Shown here piece after piece: positions 50,179 to 57,313 of a stretch of 64,000 nucleotides of DNA (position 1 is its first letter; every line of letters starts with the position of its first letter). This DNA is from an uncultured Clostridia bacterium (lineage in GTDB: Bacteria > Bacillota > Clostridia > Oscillospirales > Ruminococcaceae), in NCBI GenBank assembly GCA_947630555.1, contig CANRIA010000009.1, positions 1 through 64,000 on the forward strand, read 5' to 3'. Made by a program: the position numbers and the translations under genes. Under the pieces are notes generated by a model. It was not told where the DNA came from, made no database searches, and saw only the letters and a list, made by a program, of their open reading frames with translations.

Positions 50179-50916
50179 ATGCACCACGATTATGATGAGT
50201 ACATAGAATACGAGTTTGAAAAATGCGATAATAATACGGTCACAAGAATAGCACAGCAATATGATGTGCAGGCTATTGTGCCGCTTGATTCGCCGGGCAT
50301 TACGCTTACCGCATACACGCGTGAAGCAGGCTATAAGCATATGACGGCGGCGCTGGTGCTTGAAACACAGGGCGGCGTATATTATAAAGAAAAGCTTGAA
50401 AAAAACGGCAGTGGGACATACGAATATCTGTGTCTCAGGAACTCGGAATTTTGCGTTTCTGACGATGAAGAATACCAAGCGCAAAGAATGATAAAATACT
50501 GCGATGCGAAAATTCCGTACAACAAGGGTGAACAGGTCGGCGGTATTTTCGGTATAGAGGGCATTACGAGCGACACGATACTTATCGACTACAGCACCGA
50601 CTACGGCTACAGCATCAGAAAAGTAGGCTTTTTGATGAACAACGGCGAAGATGAGTATATAGAATACGATCTTGCGCAGTGCAGCGAAACGGATTTGAAC
50701 GATATAAAACAGCAGTTTAAGGTGCAAACAGTTGTGCCGCTTGACTCCCCCGGCGTGAACCTGACGACATACACAAGCGGTGAAAACAGCGATCTTACTG
50801 CGGCGGTCGTGCTTTCGACCGAGGACGACATTTTCTGCGCTGCTAAAATATATGTGGACGACGAAGACAAAAATCTCGATCTGAAAGACTGCGAGTATTA
50901 TGTTAACGGAAACTGA
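50179..50916 (+). CDS. C-terminal repeat part of the split Nudix-membrane gene
   Basis: 245 residues from an ATG with only a weak site. It consists of two homologous blocks. DEYIEYEFEKCD...VPLDSPGITLTAYT is repeated as DEYIEYDLAQCS...VPLDSPGVNLTTYT. Between them lies a copy of the ILIDY segment that ends the upstream gene. In this frame homology extends 5' of the ATG (KIGFIM matching KVGFLM), back to 50164. This supports a frameshift or deletion near 50155-50165 that broke one gene into two. No known domain recognised. Confidence 0.65.
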   Translation: MHHDYDEYIEYEFEKCDNNTVTRIAQQYDVQAIVPLDSPGITLTAYTREAGYKHMTAALVLETQGGVYYKEKLEKNGSGTYEYLCLRNSEFCVSDDEEYQAQRMIKYCDAKIPYNKGEQVGGIFGIEGITSDTILIDYSTDYGYSIRKVGFLMNNGEDEYIEYDLAQCSETDLNDIKQQFKVQTVVPLDSPGVNLTTYTSGENSDLTAAVVLSTEDDIFCAAKIYVDDEDKNLDLKDCEYYVNGN

Positions 50917-50969
50917 TTTTCTGTACAAATAAAGTTACATCAAATAATAAATATTACGGAGGTAGTTTT

Positions 50970-52103
50970 ATGAAAAAACTGATTTGTTTACTTACGGCAG
51001 CGGTGCTTATGCTCTCGCTTGCGGCGTGCAGTGACAAGGACGATTCAAAGGGCAATTCTTCTAAGGGCGATATATCAAGCAGTATTTCTTCTGCTGATGA
51101 TACAAGTTCGCAGGAGGATAGTTCTTCGCAAAATGACAGTTCATCTGAAGATGATAGTTCTTCTAAAAATGATAGTTCTTCTAAAGATGATAGTTCTTCA
51201 AAAGATGATAGTTCTTCTAAAGATGACAGTTCGTCTAAAGACGATAGTTCTTCAAAGCCCTCGGGCGGCGTGGTAGTTGACCCTTCGGGCGTTACAGATG
51301 CAAATGAGGACATCACCGAAGCAGTGATAGAAATGCTGAACGCCGCAGCCGCAAAAGATGAAAGCAAATTTACAAAACTTGCTGACGTGGAATATCTGAA
51401 AAAAGCGTACCCCTATGACTACATAGATGATCTCGATGAGCAAGTTGCGGACGATTTTGAAGATTGCAGCGAATACCTCGGCGACTTTACGGGCGAGATA
51501 AAAATAGTCTTCTGCGAAAAGGTGAACGACATGATAAAAGCGGAGGCTGACAAGGAGCTTATATGCGATATTTACGGCATGCTGTTTATTGCAAAATGCG
51601 CCAAAACCGACGTTTGCATGGAGGCTATGGCATTTGACAAAGGCGGCAGTTGGGCGGTCACGCTGACCCCTGAGGGCGAGATAGAGCACGCGTATTACGA
51701 TTTTGAAGACATGATAAACAAGCAGCTGCAAGCCGCCGCGGACGGCAACAAAGACAAGTATACGGAGCTTGCCGACACCGATCTGTACATTGAATGTGCT
51801 AAAGCTGCATGGAGAGATGAATACGGCGAAGAATTTGCCGCTGATGAAATTCAGGAACTAAAAGATATGTTTAACGAGCTTACACAGGATTACTATGATG
51901 ATCTGCATGAGCTTCTCGCCGACAGATACAAAAATTCTTATGTTTTTGTTGAGGAATTTCCGATTGAAACGCAGTACGGCGATGTGACGAGCTATGGCAG
52001 GATAGTTCTTGCGGTGTTTGATATGCAGGGCGGTTACGACGAAGTTGAGGGCTATGCATACACCGACGGCAGCAGGCGCGGTATAATGCTTATGCCGGAT
52101 TGA
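50970..52103 (+). CDS. lipoprotein with Ser/Asp repeat and two related globular blocks
   Basis: 377 residues. The signal LTAAVLMLSLAAC is a lipobox. Residues about 25-97 are a Ser/Asp/Lys low-complexity stalk, mostly eight units of the form DDSSSK. Two acidic globular blocks follow, each beginning with an AAA-rich helix and DKYTELAD/ESKFTKLAD type segments (about 128 and 255), suggesting an internal duplication. Surface-exposed; function unknown. ATG has GGAGG upstream. Confidence 0.8.
   Translation: MKKLICLLTAAVLMLSLAACSDKDDSKGNSSKGDISSSISSADDTSSQEDSSSQNDSSSEDDSSSKNDSSSKDDSSSKDDSSSKDDSSSKDDSSSKPSGGVVVDPSGVTDANEDITEAVIEMLNAAAAKDESKFTKLADVEYLKKAYPYDYIDDLDEQVADDFEDCSEYLGDFTGEIKIVFCEKVNDMIKAEADKELICDIYGMLFIAKCAKTDVCMEAMAFDKGGSWAVTLTPEGEIEHAYYDFEDMINKQLQAAADGNKDKYTELADTDLYIECAKAAWRDEYGEEFAADEIQELKDMFNELTQDYYDDLHELLADRYKNSYVFVEEFPIETQYGDVTSYGRIVLAVFDMQGGYDEVEGYAYTDGSRRGIMLMPD
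51114..51257 (+). repeat. 18-base tandem repeat coding the Ser/Asp stalk
   Basis: Eight in-frame units of 18 bases with consensus GATGATAGTTCTTCTAAA. The last four differ only at synonymous positions, so recent slippage expansion is likely and length may vary among strains. Confidence 0.85.
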
Positions 52104-52114
52104 GGGCAATTAAA

Positions 52115-52729
52115 GTGACAGTAAAATGGTTGTTCTTTGACCTGGGTTCTACGCTTATAGACGAGCGCGAATGTTACAAAATGCGTTTTCGCGAAGCTGT
52201 GGAAGGTACACAGATAAGCGCAGATGAATTTGAGAAAAAGGTCATAGAATTTGCAAAGCAAGGTCTTAAAGGCGACCACGAAGCAGTGCAATATTTTGGA
52301 CTGAAACTTCCGCCTTGGCACAAAGAAGCCGAGAAGCCATACTCCTGCACAAAGGCGGTGCTGGAGCATCTGACAGCAAAGGGATACAGGCTAGGCGTTA
52401 TTGCAAATCAAAGCGCAGGAACGAAAGAGAGGCTATCAGCTTGGGGTTTGCTGCGGTATTTTGACGTGGTTTTATCATCTGCCGAAGAAGGCGTAAAAAA
52501 GCCCGATGAAGAGATCTTTCGCCGAGCGCTGGCTTTGGCTGAATGTGCGCCCGAAGATGCCGCGATGGTGGGCGACAGGCTGGACAACGACATTGCGCCC
52601 GCCGCGAAACTCGGCATGAAAACGGTGTGGGTACGGCAAGGGTCCTGCGGTCTTGCAAGTGTTACAAAGTTTGGACAGCAGCCGGATATTATCATAGACA
52701 GCATTGAAGAAATTTTGAAACTATTCTGA
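52115..52729 (+). CDS. HAD-superfamily hydrolase
   Basis: 204 residues. Motif I is FFDLGSTLID (nucleophile Asp, though the usual DxD acid is replaced by D-L-G), motif II ANQSAG, motif III Lys in GVKKPDEEIF, and motif IV MVGDRLDNDI. A GTG start at 52115 with GAGG upstream is preferred to the TTG at 52100. The missing second Asp of motif I makes phosphatase activity less certain. Confidence 0.85.
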   Translation: MTVKWLFFDLGSTLIDERECYKMRFREAVEGTQISADEFEKKVIEFAKQGLKGDHEAVQYFGLKLPPWHKEAEKPYSCTKAVLEHLTAKGYRLGVIANQSAGTKERLSAWGLLRYFDVVLSSAEEGVKKPDEEIFRRALALAECAPEDAAMVGDRLDNDIAPAAKLGMKTVWVRQGSCGLASVTKFGQQPDIIIDSIEEILKLF

Positions 52730-52737
52730 AAATTTAC

Positions 52738-52774
52738 GGCAGGCATTTCGCTTTTTGAAACGCCTGCTTTTTTC
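52738..52774 (+). terminator. terminator after HAD gene
   Basis: GCAGGC...TTTC and GAAA...GCCTGC arms followed by TTTTTT. Confidence 0.85.
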
Positions 52775-52783
52775 GCAAAGCTG

Positions 52784-52812
52784 TTGACCTTCATAGCGAA
52801 ATGTTGTATAAT
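52784..52812 (+). promoter_or_regulatory. promoter of GNAT gene
   Basis: TTGACC, 17 bases, TATAAT. Confidence 0.8.
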
Positions 52813-52871
52813 ACAGTACAGAAAAATATACGTATTTTCGCAAAATAAATCGACGTTTTAAGGAGATAGTC

Positions 52872-53345
52872 ATGGAGTATAAGATCAGAAGTATATCAGA
52901 GGGAGAATATAGCCTGCTAAAAGACTTTTTATATGAAGCTATTTTTGTGCCGCCAGGAATTTCTCCGCCGCCCAGATCAATTATTGATCAGCCTGAACTG
53001 CAAGTGTATATAAACGGATTTGGAACGAAAAAAGATGATATTGGTTTGATAGCGGAAATTGACAATAAGCCTGTCGGCGCTGTTTGGGTGCGTATTATGA
53101 ACGATTACGGACACATAGATGATGATACTCCCTCATTTGCAATATCATTGTATAAGGAACATCGGGGAATGGGAATAGGTACTGCATTGATGAAAGAAAT
53201 GCTCCGTATTCTCAAAGACAGAGGATATAAACAAGCATCGCTTGCTGTGCAAAAAACAAACTATGCCGTAAGAATGTATAAAAAAGTGGGATTTGAAATC
53301 GTAGATGAAAACGAAGAAGAATATATCATGCTTTGTCGTTTGTGA
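52872..53345 (+). CDS. GNAT-family N-acetyltransferase
   Basis: 157 residues. The acetyl-CoA-binding motif is YKEHRGMGIGTALMKEML (R/QxxGxG/A). The following KTNYAVRMYKKVGFEIV is the typical C-terminal signature. Substrate unknown. Composition is more AT-rich than upstream genes. Confidence 0.92.
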   Translation: MEYKIRSISEGEYSLLKDFLYEAIFVPPGISPPPRSIIDQPELQVYINGFGTKKDDIGLIAEIDNKPVGAVWVRIMNDYGHIDDDTPSFAISLYKEHRGMGIGTALMKEMLRILKDRGYKQASLAVQKTNYAVRMYKKVGFEIVDENEEEYIMLCRL

Positions 53346-53384
53346 AACTATATTTATCACTATTATGCCTGCTTTTTTATGCTG

Positions 53385-53412
53385 TTGAACTTTTCAATAA
53401 ATACTGTATAAT
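53385..53412 (+). promoter_or_regulatory. promoter of leucine-rich-repeat gene
   Basis: TTGAAC, 16 bases, TATAAT. Confidence 0.65.
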
Positions 53413-53463
53413 ATTTTACGGAAAGACACTAGCATTTTTGCAATTTCAGAAAGGAAATGCGTT

Positions 53464-54270
53464 ATGGGATTTAAAGATAAACTGCGCAATTCGTTTGATA
53501 TTCACTATTCAACGCCGGAGGGCTTAAAGTATCAGATCATCGGCGAAGAAATAAAAATAACGGGCTTTCACAAAAAGGCAAATATCACCGAAATACCGGC
53601 GTATATTAACGGTCTGCCTGTCGGCATCATATCCGGTTTGCAGAGTATTCCGTTCACGGGTGAGATGATCATTCCGAACACGGTACACACAATTTGCGAC
53701 TGTGCTCTTGACATCACAAAAGGGGTAACTAAAATAATATTGCCTGGCAGCGTTCGCACTATTGGCAGTCACGCGTTTGATTTCAACGAGGCTTTGGAGG
53801 AAATTATTTTCCCTGAAGGAATGGATTTTCGCGAAACGAACGAGGGCGTTGCTGACGGCTGCCCGAAGCTGAAAAAGGTCAGTCTGCCGTCTTCGATGCT
53901 GCGTGTGCCGACGGGATTTCTGAGCGACTGCGAACAGCTGGAAGAGATAATTATCCCCGATGCGGTGACGGAGATCGGCGACATTGCTTTTATGTATGAC
54001 ATCGCTCTGAAAAGAGTTCATCTCCCGGCTTCTTTGAAGATCATCAAAGAAATGGCGTTTTGCGATTGCAAGGCTTTGGAAGAGATAGAGCTGCCCGGCG
54101 GTATTGAGGTAATTGAAAAGGGCGCTTTTTCGGGCTGCGAAAATCTGAAAAAGATAAATTTTCCGAGCACGCTGCGTCGGATAGATAAAAATGCTTTTGA
54201 TGACTGCCCTTTGCTTGTCAGACCTGATATTCCTGCCGCCTGCGAAGTGCACGAAAAGGCTTTTGGGTAG
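53464..54270 (+). CDS. BspA-type leucine-rich-repeat protein
   Basis: 268 residues. From about residue 55 it consists of 22-24 residue repeats of the LRR_5 type (LEEIIIPDAVTEIGDIAFMYD, LKRVHLPASLKIIKEMAF, LEEIELPGGIEVIEKGAF, LKKINFPSTLRRIDKNAF). No signal peptide, unlike most surface BspA proteins, so it may be cytoplasmic. ATG at 53464 has AAAGGAA upstream. Confidence 0.9.
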   Translation: MGFKDKLRNSFDIHYSTPEGLKYQIIGEEIKITGFHKKANITEIPAYINGLPVGIISGLQSIPFTGEMIIPNTVHTICDCALDITKGVTKIILPGSVRTIGSHAFDFNEALEEIIFPEGMDFRETNEGVADGCPKLKKVSLPSSMLRVPTGFLSDCEQLEEIIIPDAVTEIGDIAFMYDIALKRVHLPASLKIIKEMAFCDCKALEEIELPGGIEVIEKGAFSGCENLKKINFPSTLRRIDKNAFDDCPLLVRPDIPAACEVHEKAFG

Positions 54271-54329
54271 GTGTAAAATGTGCGCGAAAGATATCCCTTT
54301 ACAGCAGGCGCTGAGGAACAAAATGCCGT

Positions 54330-54418
54330 ACAATGTGAAAAATTCACATCAAATGAAACGCGCGAAAGTATCAGCGTACTCAAAATGGAAAGATAACGAA
54401 ATACAGTGCGGCGGTGAG
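54330..54418 (+). repeat. diverged 90-base repeat, copy 2 (coding-like)
   Basis: Relative of 6961-7050, see that entry. It is followed by GC-rich hairpins (54424-54540), including TTGACCG/CGGTCAA arms and a GCGCGTAAGCGCA core related to the 27-base repeat. No gene is evident in 54271-54590. Confidence 0.55.
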
Positions 54419-54590
54419 TGAAAAAAGCCCGTCACACCGCAAGGTGTGCGCCGCCGACCGTTTTTGGCGGCGAGGGATTTTTTCTGCACTTGACCGACAC
54501 TTGTGGCGGTCAACGTGTGCGCTCCTGCGCTGCGCGTAAGCGCAAATTTGAAGCGATTCTGCGGCTTTTTAATATTTTCAAAAATACCCC

Positions 54591-54619
54591 TTGACGTGCG
54601 CGGCAATTTGTGTTATAAT
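54591..54619 (+). promoter_or_regulatory. promoter upstream of tRNA-Thr remnants
   Basis: TTGACG, 17 bases, TATAAT. The remnants and intact tRNA-Thr follow on the same strand without a visible terminator. Confidence 0.75.
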
Positions 54620-54696
54620 ATTTAAGTCGGTTGAAATGCTGCCCCGTGCAGCCGCGGCGTTCGTAATTCCGCGGTCGTGGGCTGCATATAAAGCGA

Positions 54697-54861
54697 CACA
54701 GCCGCACACGGTCTTACAAAATTTAATATGCTGGTATGGCTCAGTTGTGGTAGAGTACCGATGCTTCACATCGGGGCACATTCGCAATGCGAGGTCGTGG
54801 GTATAAAGCGCACAGCCGCACGCGGTCTTACAAAATTTAATATGCTGGTATGGCTCAGTTG
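54697..54861 (+). repeat. direct repeat of tRNA-Thr 5' part and its upstream flank
   Basis: 54697-54747 and 54811-54861 are 51-base direct repeats with one mismatch. They include about 33 bases of upstream flank and the first 18 bases of the tRNA. An earlier diverged flank copy (CGGTCGTGGG...TATAAAGCG) is at about 54670-54695, so at least three duplication steps occurred. Confidence 0.8.
54730..54802 (+). pseudogene. chimeric/degraded tRNA remnant
   Basis: It begins exactly like tRNA-Thr (GCTGGTATGGCTCAGTTG). It then has a foreign anticodon-like arm (CCGAT, GCTTCAC, ATCGG) followed by a second degraded arm (GCACATTCGCAATGCGA), with no T-arm or CCA end. It cannot fold as a normal tRNA. Confidence 0.7.
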
Positions 54862-54919
54862 GTAGAGCAGCGCATTCGTAATGCGCAGGTCATCGGTTCG
54901 AGTCCGATTACCAGCTCCA
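54844..54919 (+). tRNA. tRNA-Thr(CGU)
   Basis: Complete cloverleaf: acceptor GCTGGTA/TACCAGC, anticodon arm GCGCA/TGCGC around TTCGTAA, TTCGAGT T-loop and encoded TCCA. Confidence 0.97.
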
Positions 54920-54930
54920 GAAACGCCCTT
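54909..54930 (+). repeat. att-like repeat, left copy (tRNA-Thr 3' end)
   Basis: The last 11 bases of tRNA-Thr plus 11 bases after it match 55623-55644 at 20 of 22 positions (TACCAGCTCCAGAA exact). Both copies are followed by a hairpin. This is the pattern left by integration into a tRNA 3' end. Confidence 0.6.
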
Positions 54931-54953
54931 AACGCTTGTTAAGGGCATTTCCT
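54926..54953 (+). terminator. tRNA-Thr terminator hairpin
   Basis: GCCCTTAAC and GTTAAGGGC form a 9-bp stem followed by ATTTCCTTT. Confidence 0.75.
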
Positions 54954-55023
54954 TTACAATGGAGCTTTGGATCGTTAACGCTTACATTATGACTTTTACT
55001 CATCAATATAAGGAGGAATTGAA

Positions 55024-55503
55024 ATGACTCTGTCAGCAAGGATGCTTGGAAAGAAATATGGTTTAACCGCTGAAGAAATGAATGTTCTGTTGAAAGAAGA
55101 AGGCTTTCAGAAAGGCGATCCATGCAATTATAGTGTAACTGAAAAAGGCAAGAAATTTGCTCATTATAAAGCCGATGATAACGGTTATGGCGGCTACGGC
55201 TATAAAGGATGGGAATGGGTTGTATGGGATGAAAGCATCATAAACGAACTTAATATTACCACAAAAAGGATATATGAAATTAAGAAAAAGACATCAGAGC
55301 AAAGGCGTATACGTAAGGCGGAAAGGAATGCTGCTTCCCATAATTATCGTAGGAATTTTCAACAACCACCCACTAGTAGCTGTATGAGGAAACCAAAGAA
55401 TACTCCATCGAGTAATATAACTAGAATCACACTTGAGTCAACAGTAAAGAAAATTTGTAATTTTATAAAAAACATCAAGAACAATAAAGATCAACAATAT
55501 TAA
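55024..55503 (+). CDS. phage-like small protein (antirepressor-C/HTH type), uncertain
   Basis: 159 residues, basic. The N-terminal half (SARMLGKKYGLTAEEMNVLLKEEGF) has the look of a helix-turn-helix of phage antirepressor C-terminal domains, followed by a Gly/Tyr-rich YGGYGYKGWEWVVWDE. The C-terminal half is Lys/Arg/Asn-rich and low-complexity. ATG with AAGGAGG upstream. It is the only gene between the att-like repeats. AT-rich codon use differs from the core genes. Confidence 0.6.
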   Translation: MTLSARMLGKKYGLTAEEMNVLLKEEGFQKGDPCNYSVTEKGKKFAHYKADDNGYGGYGYKGWEWVVWDESIINELNITTKRIYEIKKKTSEQRRIRKAERNAASHNYRRNFQQPPTSSCMRKPKNTPSSNITRITLESTVKKICNFIKNIKNNKDQQY

Positions 55504-55556
55504 ATGACCATGTAAGAAATGTGCCCTTGCATGGTCATCTGTGTTTGTGTTTTGTT
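55504..55556 (+). terminator. hairpin terminator of the 55024 gene
   Basis: ATGACCATG and CATGGTCAT arms start right at the stop codon and are followed by a T-rich stretch (TGTTTGTGTTTTG). Confidence 0.6.
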
Positions 55557-55815
55557 TTAATACCGTTGTGGATATAGACTATATGTTTCTCCCAAGATAG
55601 CATCAAAATATCCGCACCAATCTACCAGCTCCAGAAGCGTCCTTGGCTTTTGTCAAGGGCGTTTTTGCGTGTATAAGTACAAAATAGCCTACGATGATGT
55701 GTTTGAGGTTTTGTAAGATTTCCGATTTATGAAAATAGTCGCATTCTTATTGTATGGACTTTGCAAATCAATTTAATTATTTTATTATCGCATTGCTTTT
55801 TGTCTAATACAGCAC
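55557..55815. other. AT-rich intergenic region with att-like right repeat
   Basis: Contains the second tRNA 3'-end copy (55623-55644) and a following hairpin, CCTTG/CAAGG within TCCTTGGCTTTTGTCAAGGG, with GCGTTTTTGCG after it. No gene is seen. The hairpin reads like a tRNA terminator, as expected if this was once the tRNA-Thr 3' end. Confidence 0.55.
55623..55644 (+). repeat. att-like repeat, right copy
   Basis: TACCAGCTCCAGAA exact copy of 54909-54922, then 6 of 8 matches. The distance between copies is about 714 bases. Confidence 0.6.
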
Positions 55816-55844
55816 TTGAATTTATTATCAAAAAATGTTATAAT
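55816..55844 (+). promoter_or_regulatory. promoter of zinc-ribbon/cyclase-like pair
   Basis: TTGAAT, 17 bases, TATAAT, about 95 bases before the first gene. Confidence 0.65.
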
Positions 55845-55938
55845 AATACATGAAATCACCACCATAATCAATACTCTTGACTGCAAGAGATACTACCAAT
55901 TATACTAATGCGAATTGTAACTAAAGGAGGTAAACTTA

Positions 55939-56319
55939 GTGAATATAATTGACCTGGTAAAAGATTTATTCAGTATTGCTAAAAAGTCGGGCAATATTGA
56001 ACTTAATATGAAATTGATTGATTTGAATGAGAAAATCGTAGAACTCCAGTCTGAAATGTCAAGACTCCAGAAAGAAAATGATGATCTGAACAAACAAATA
56101 TCTACCGAATCAGATATTGAATATCACGAAGATCCATATTTAACAAGAAAGATAGATGAAAAGCCAATAAAATACTGTGCTGCATGTTGGGCATCAGAGA
56201 AAATACTAGTACCAATACAAGCACTCGATAATTATGCTTATAGGTGTCCTCATTGTAATGTACGGATTTTAATTACTGCTAAGAGGAAACAACTAATCCG
56301 CGGCAATTTATTTATTTGA
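55939..56319 (+). CDS. coiled-coil zinc-ribbon protein paired with cyclase-like gene
   Basis: 126 residues. The first 65 residues form a predicted coiled coil (LIDLNEKIVELQSEMSRLQKENDDLNKQ). The C-terminus is a zinc ribbon with CAAC (about 77) and CPHC (about 104). No membrane segment. GTG start with AAAGGAGG upstream. It is 11 bases from the next gene, so the two form an operon. In a defence context it could be the sensor or effector partner, but this is inference; similar small ribbons are common in mobile elements. Confidence 0.7.
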   Translation: MNIIDLVKDLFSIAKKSGNIELNMKLIDLNEKIVELQSEMSRLQKENDDLNKQISTESDIEYHEDPYLTRKIDEKPIKYCAACWASEKILVPIQALDNYAYRCPHCNVRILITAKRKQLIRGNLFI

Positions 56320-56330
56320 GGAAATTAAAT

Positions 56331-57041
56331 ATGAGAGAATACAAAGAATGTTATATTGCGGTGATAGACTTGCTAGGGTTTAAAGCAGCTCTAAACAAAT
56401 ACGATTGTGAAACTATTGCCGGATTTTTTGATGAAATCAATGACGAATACATAATTACATATGAAAAAACTAAAGAACCTATCGCACCAACAGCAAAGAT
56501 TCATTATAAAGTCATGTCCGATACCATATGCATATACATTGAAACTGAAATTGAAAATTCATTCACCGCTTTGATTGCTGTTTGTGATTATCTTCAAGTC
56601 AGGTTGCTAAGAATGCCTACACCAATGCTTTCAAAAGGGGCTCTTGTTAAAGGAAAAATATATCATAGCGATGATATCCTGTTTGGAGAAGGATTTGTAA
56701 GAGCATATAATATGCAAGAAAATAATCATTTACCAAGAGTGATAATTGATGATGATGTGGTTAAAACATATAGGCCGTCTGATGAATCCGGACAGCAATA
56801 TCTAGATGATTTCATAATAAAAGACGTTGACAATAATTATACATCGGATTATTTATATTTATTCTATGCATTAAATCACGGCGGCAGCGAATGGAGCAAA
56901 TTTGCTGAGTTAGTCACATACAAAAAGCAGACTGAGACTGATTCAAGTATAAAAAATAAATACATATATTTACAAGATCAATTTGATAGAATAAAAGACA
57001 AATATATTATTCATGCCAAGAAATACACGAGCAACAACTAA
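56331..57041 (+). CDS. nucleotidyl-cyclase-like protein, possible defence signalling enzyme
   Basis: 236 residues. The N-terminal CYIAVIDLLGFKAAL resembles the FxDIxGF metal-binding strand of class III nucleotidyl cyclases. KVMSDTICIYIE (about 65) resembles the KxxGDxxxxxF second Asp segment. MLSKGALVKGKIYHSDDILFGEGFVRAY resembles the GIxxGxvxxGxxG...GxxVNxA stretch. The order matches a cyclase homology domain, but several glycines differ, so activity is not certain. ATG at 56331 has GAGG upstream. A terminator follows. A standalone cyclase beside restriction genes recalls Pycsar-type anti-phage signalling. Confidence 0.6.
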   Translation: MREYKECYIAVIDLLGFKAALNKYDCETIAGFFDEINDEYIITYEKTKEPIAPTAKIHYKVMSDTICIYIETEIENSFTALIAVCDYLQVRLLRMPTPMLSKGALVKGKIYHSDDILFGEGFVRAYNMQENNHLPRVIIDDDVVKTYRPSDESGQQYLDDFIIKDVDNNYTSDYLYLFYALNHGGSEWSKFAELVTYKKQTETDSSIKNKYIYLQDQFDRIKDKYIIHAKKYTSNN

Positions 57042-57056
57042 AACTTCTTATTTTCA

Positions 57057-57086
57057 AAACCTCCAACGTTTGTTGGAGGCTTTATT
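57057..57086 (+). terminator. terminator of the zinc-ribbon/cyclase-like pair
   Basis: CCTCCAAC and GTTGGAGG form an 8-bp stem with a GTTT loop, followed by CTTTATTGTTTTT. Confidence 0.85.
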
Positions 57087-57201
57087 GTTTTTGATGGCTT
57101 GACTAATATAAGTTTATGATATCGCTATGGTTAACATTAAAGAAGAAACACCTCTTGTTTTTTGTATTCTTATAAAAGATATTTTAATGCACTCAAAATG
57201 A

Positions 57202-57230
57202 TTGATTTATTACAGATAATATGATATAAT
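57202..57230 (+). promoter_or_regulatory. promoter of hsd operon
   Basis: TTGATT, 17 bases, TATAAT, about 85 bases before hsdM. The gap from 57087 has no gene or clear repeat. Confidence 0.6.
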
Positions 57231-57313
57231 ATATTATAATTATTCGATTTGCTGTTTTGAGATACACAACAGCTGATAGTGTTCATCATGCCTATTTGAA
57301 AGGAAAGTAAAAA

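Noticed and set aside
50155..50181. Programmed -1 frameshift joining the split Nudix gene
   Set aside because: No slippery heptamer fits: the -1 frame meets TAA at 50161 just before the homologous part begins, so a mutation or deletion is simpler.
51114..51257. Short regular repeats considered as a CRISPR or minisatellite of non-coding type
   Set aside because: The 18-base units are in frame and encode the DDSSSK stalk of a lipoprotein; there are no unique spacers.
54349..54606. Minus-strand open frames across 54349-54948
   Set aside because: They overlap tRNA and GC-rich repeat hairpins and carry Arg/Ser-rich nonsense typical of structured DNA read as protein.
54730..54802. A tRNA with an unusual anticodon (TTC or even TCA, as in selenocysteine tRNA)
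   Set aside because: The arm CCGAT/ATCGG encloses GCTTCAC without U33, and no T-arm or acceptor complement follows; it is a chimeric remnant.
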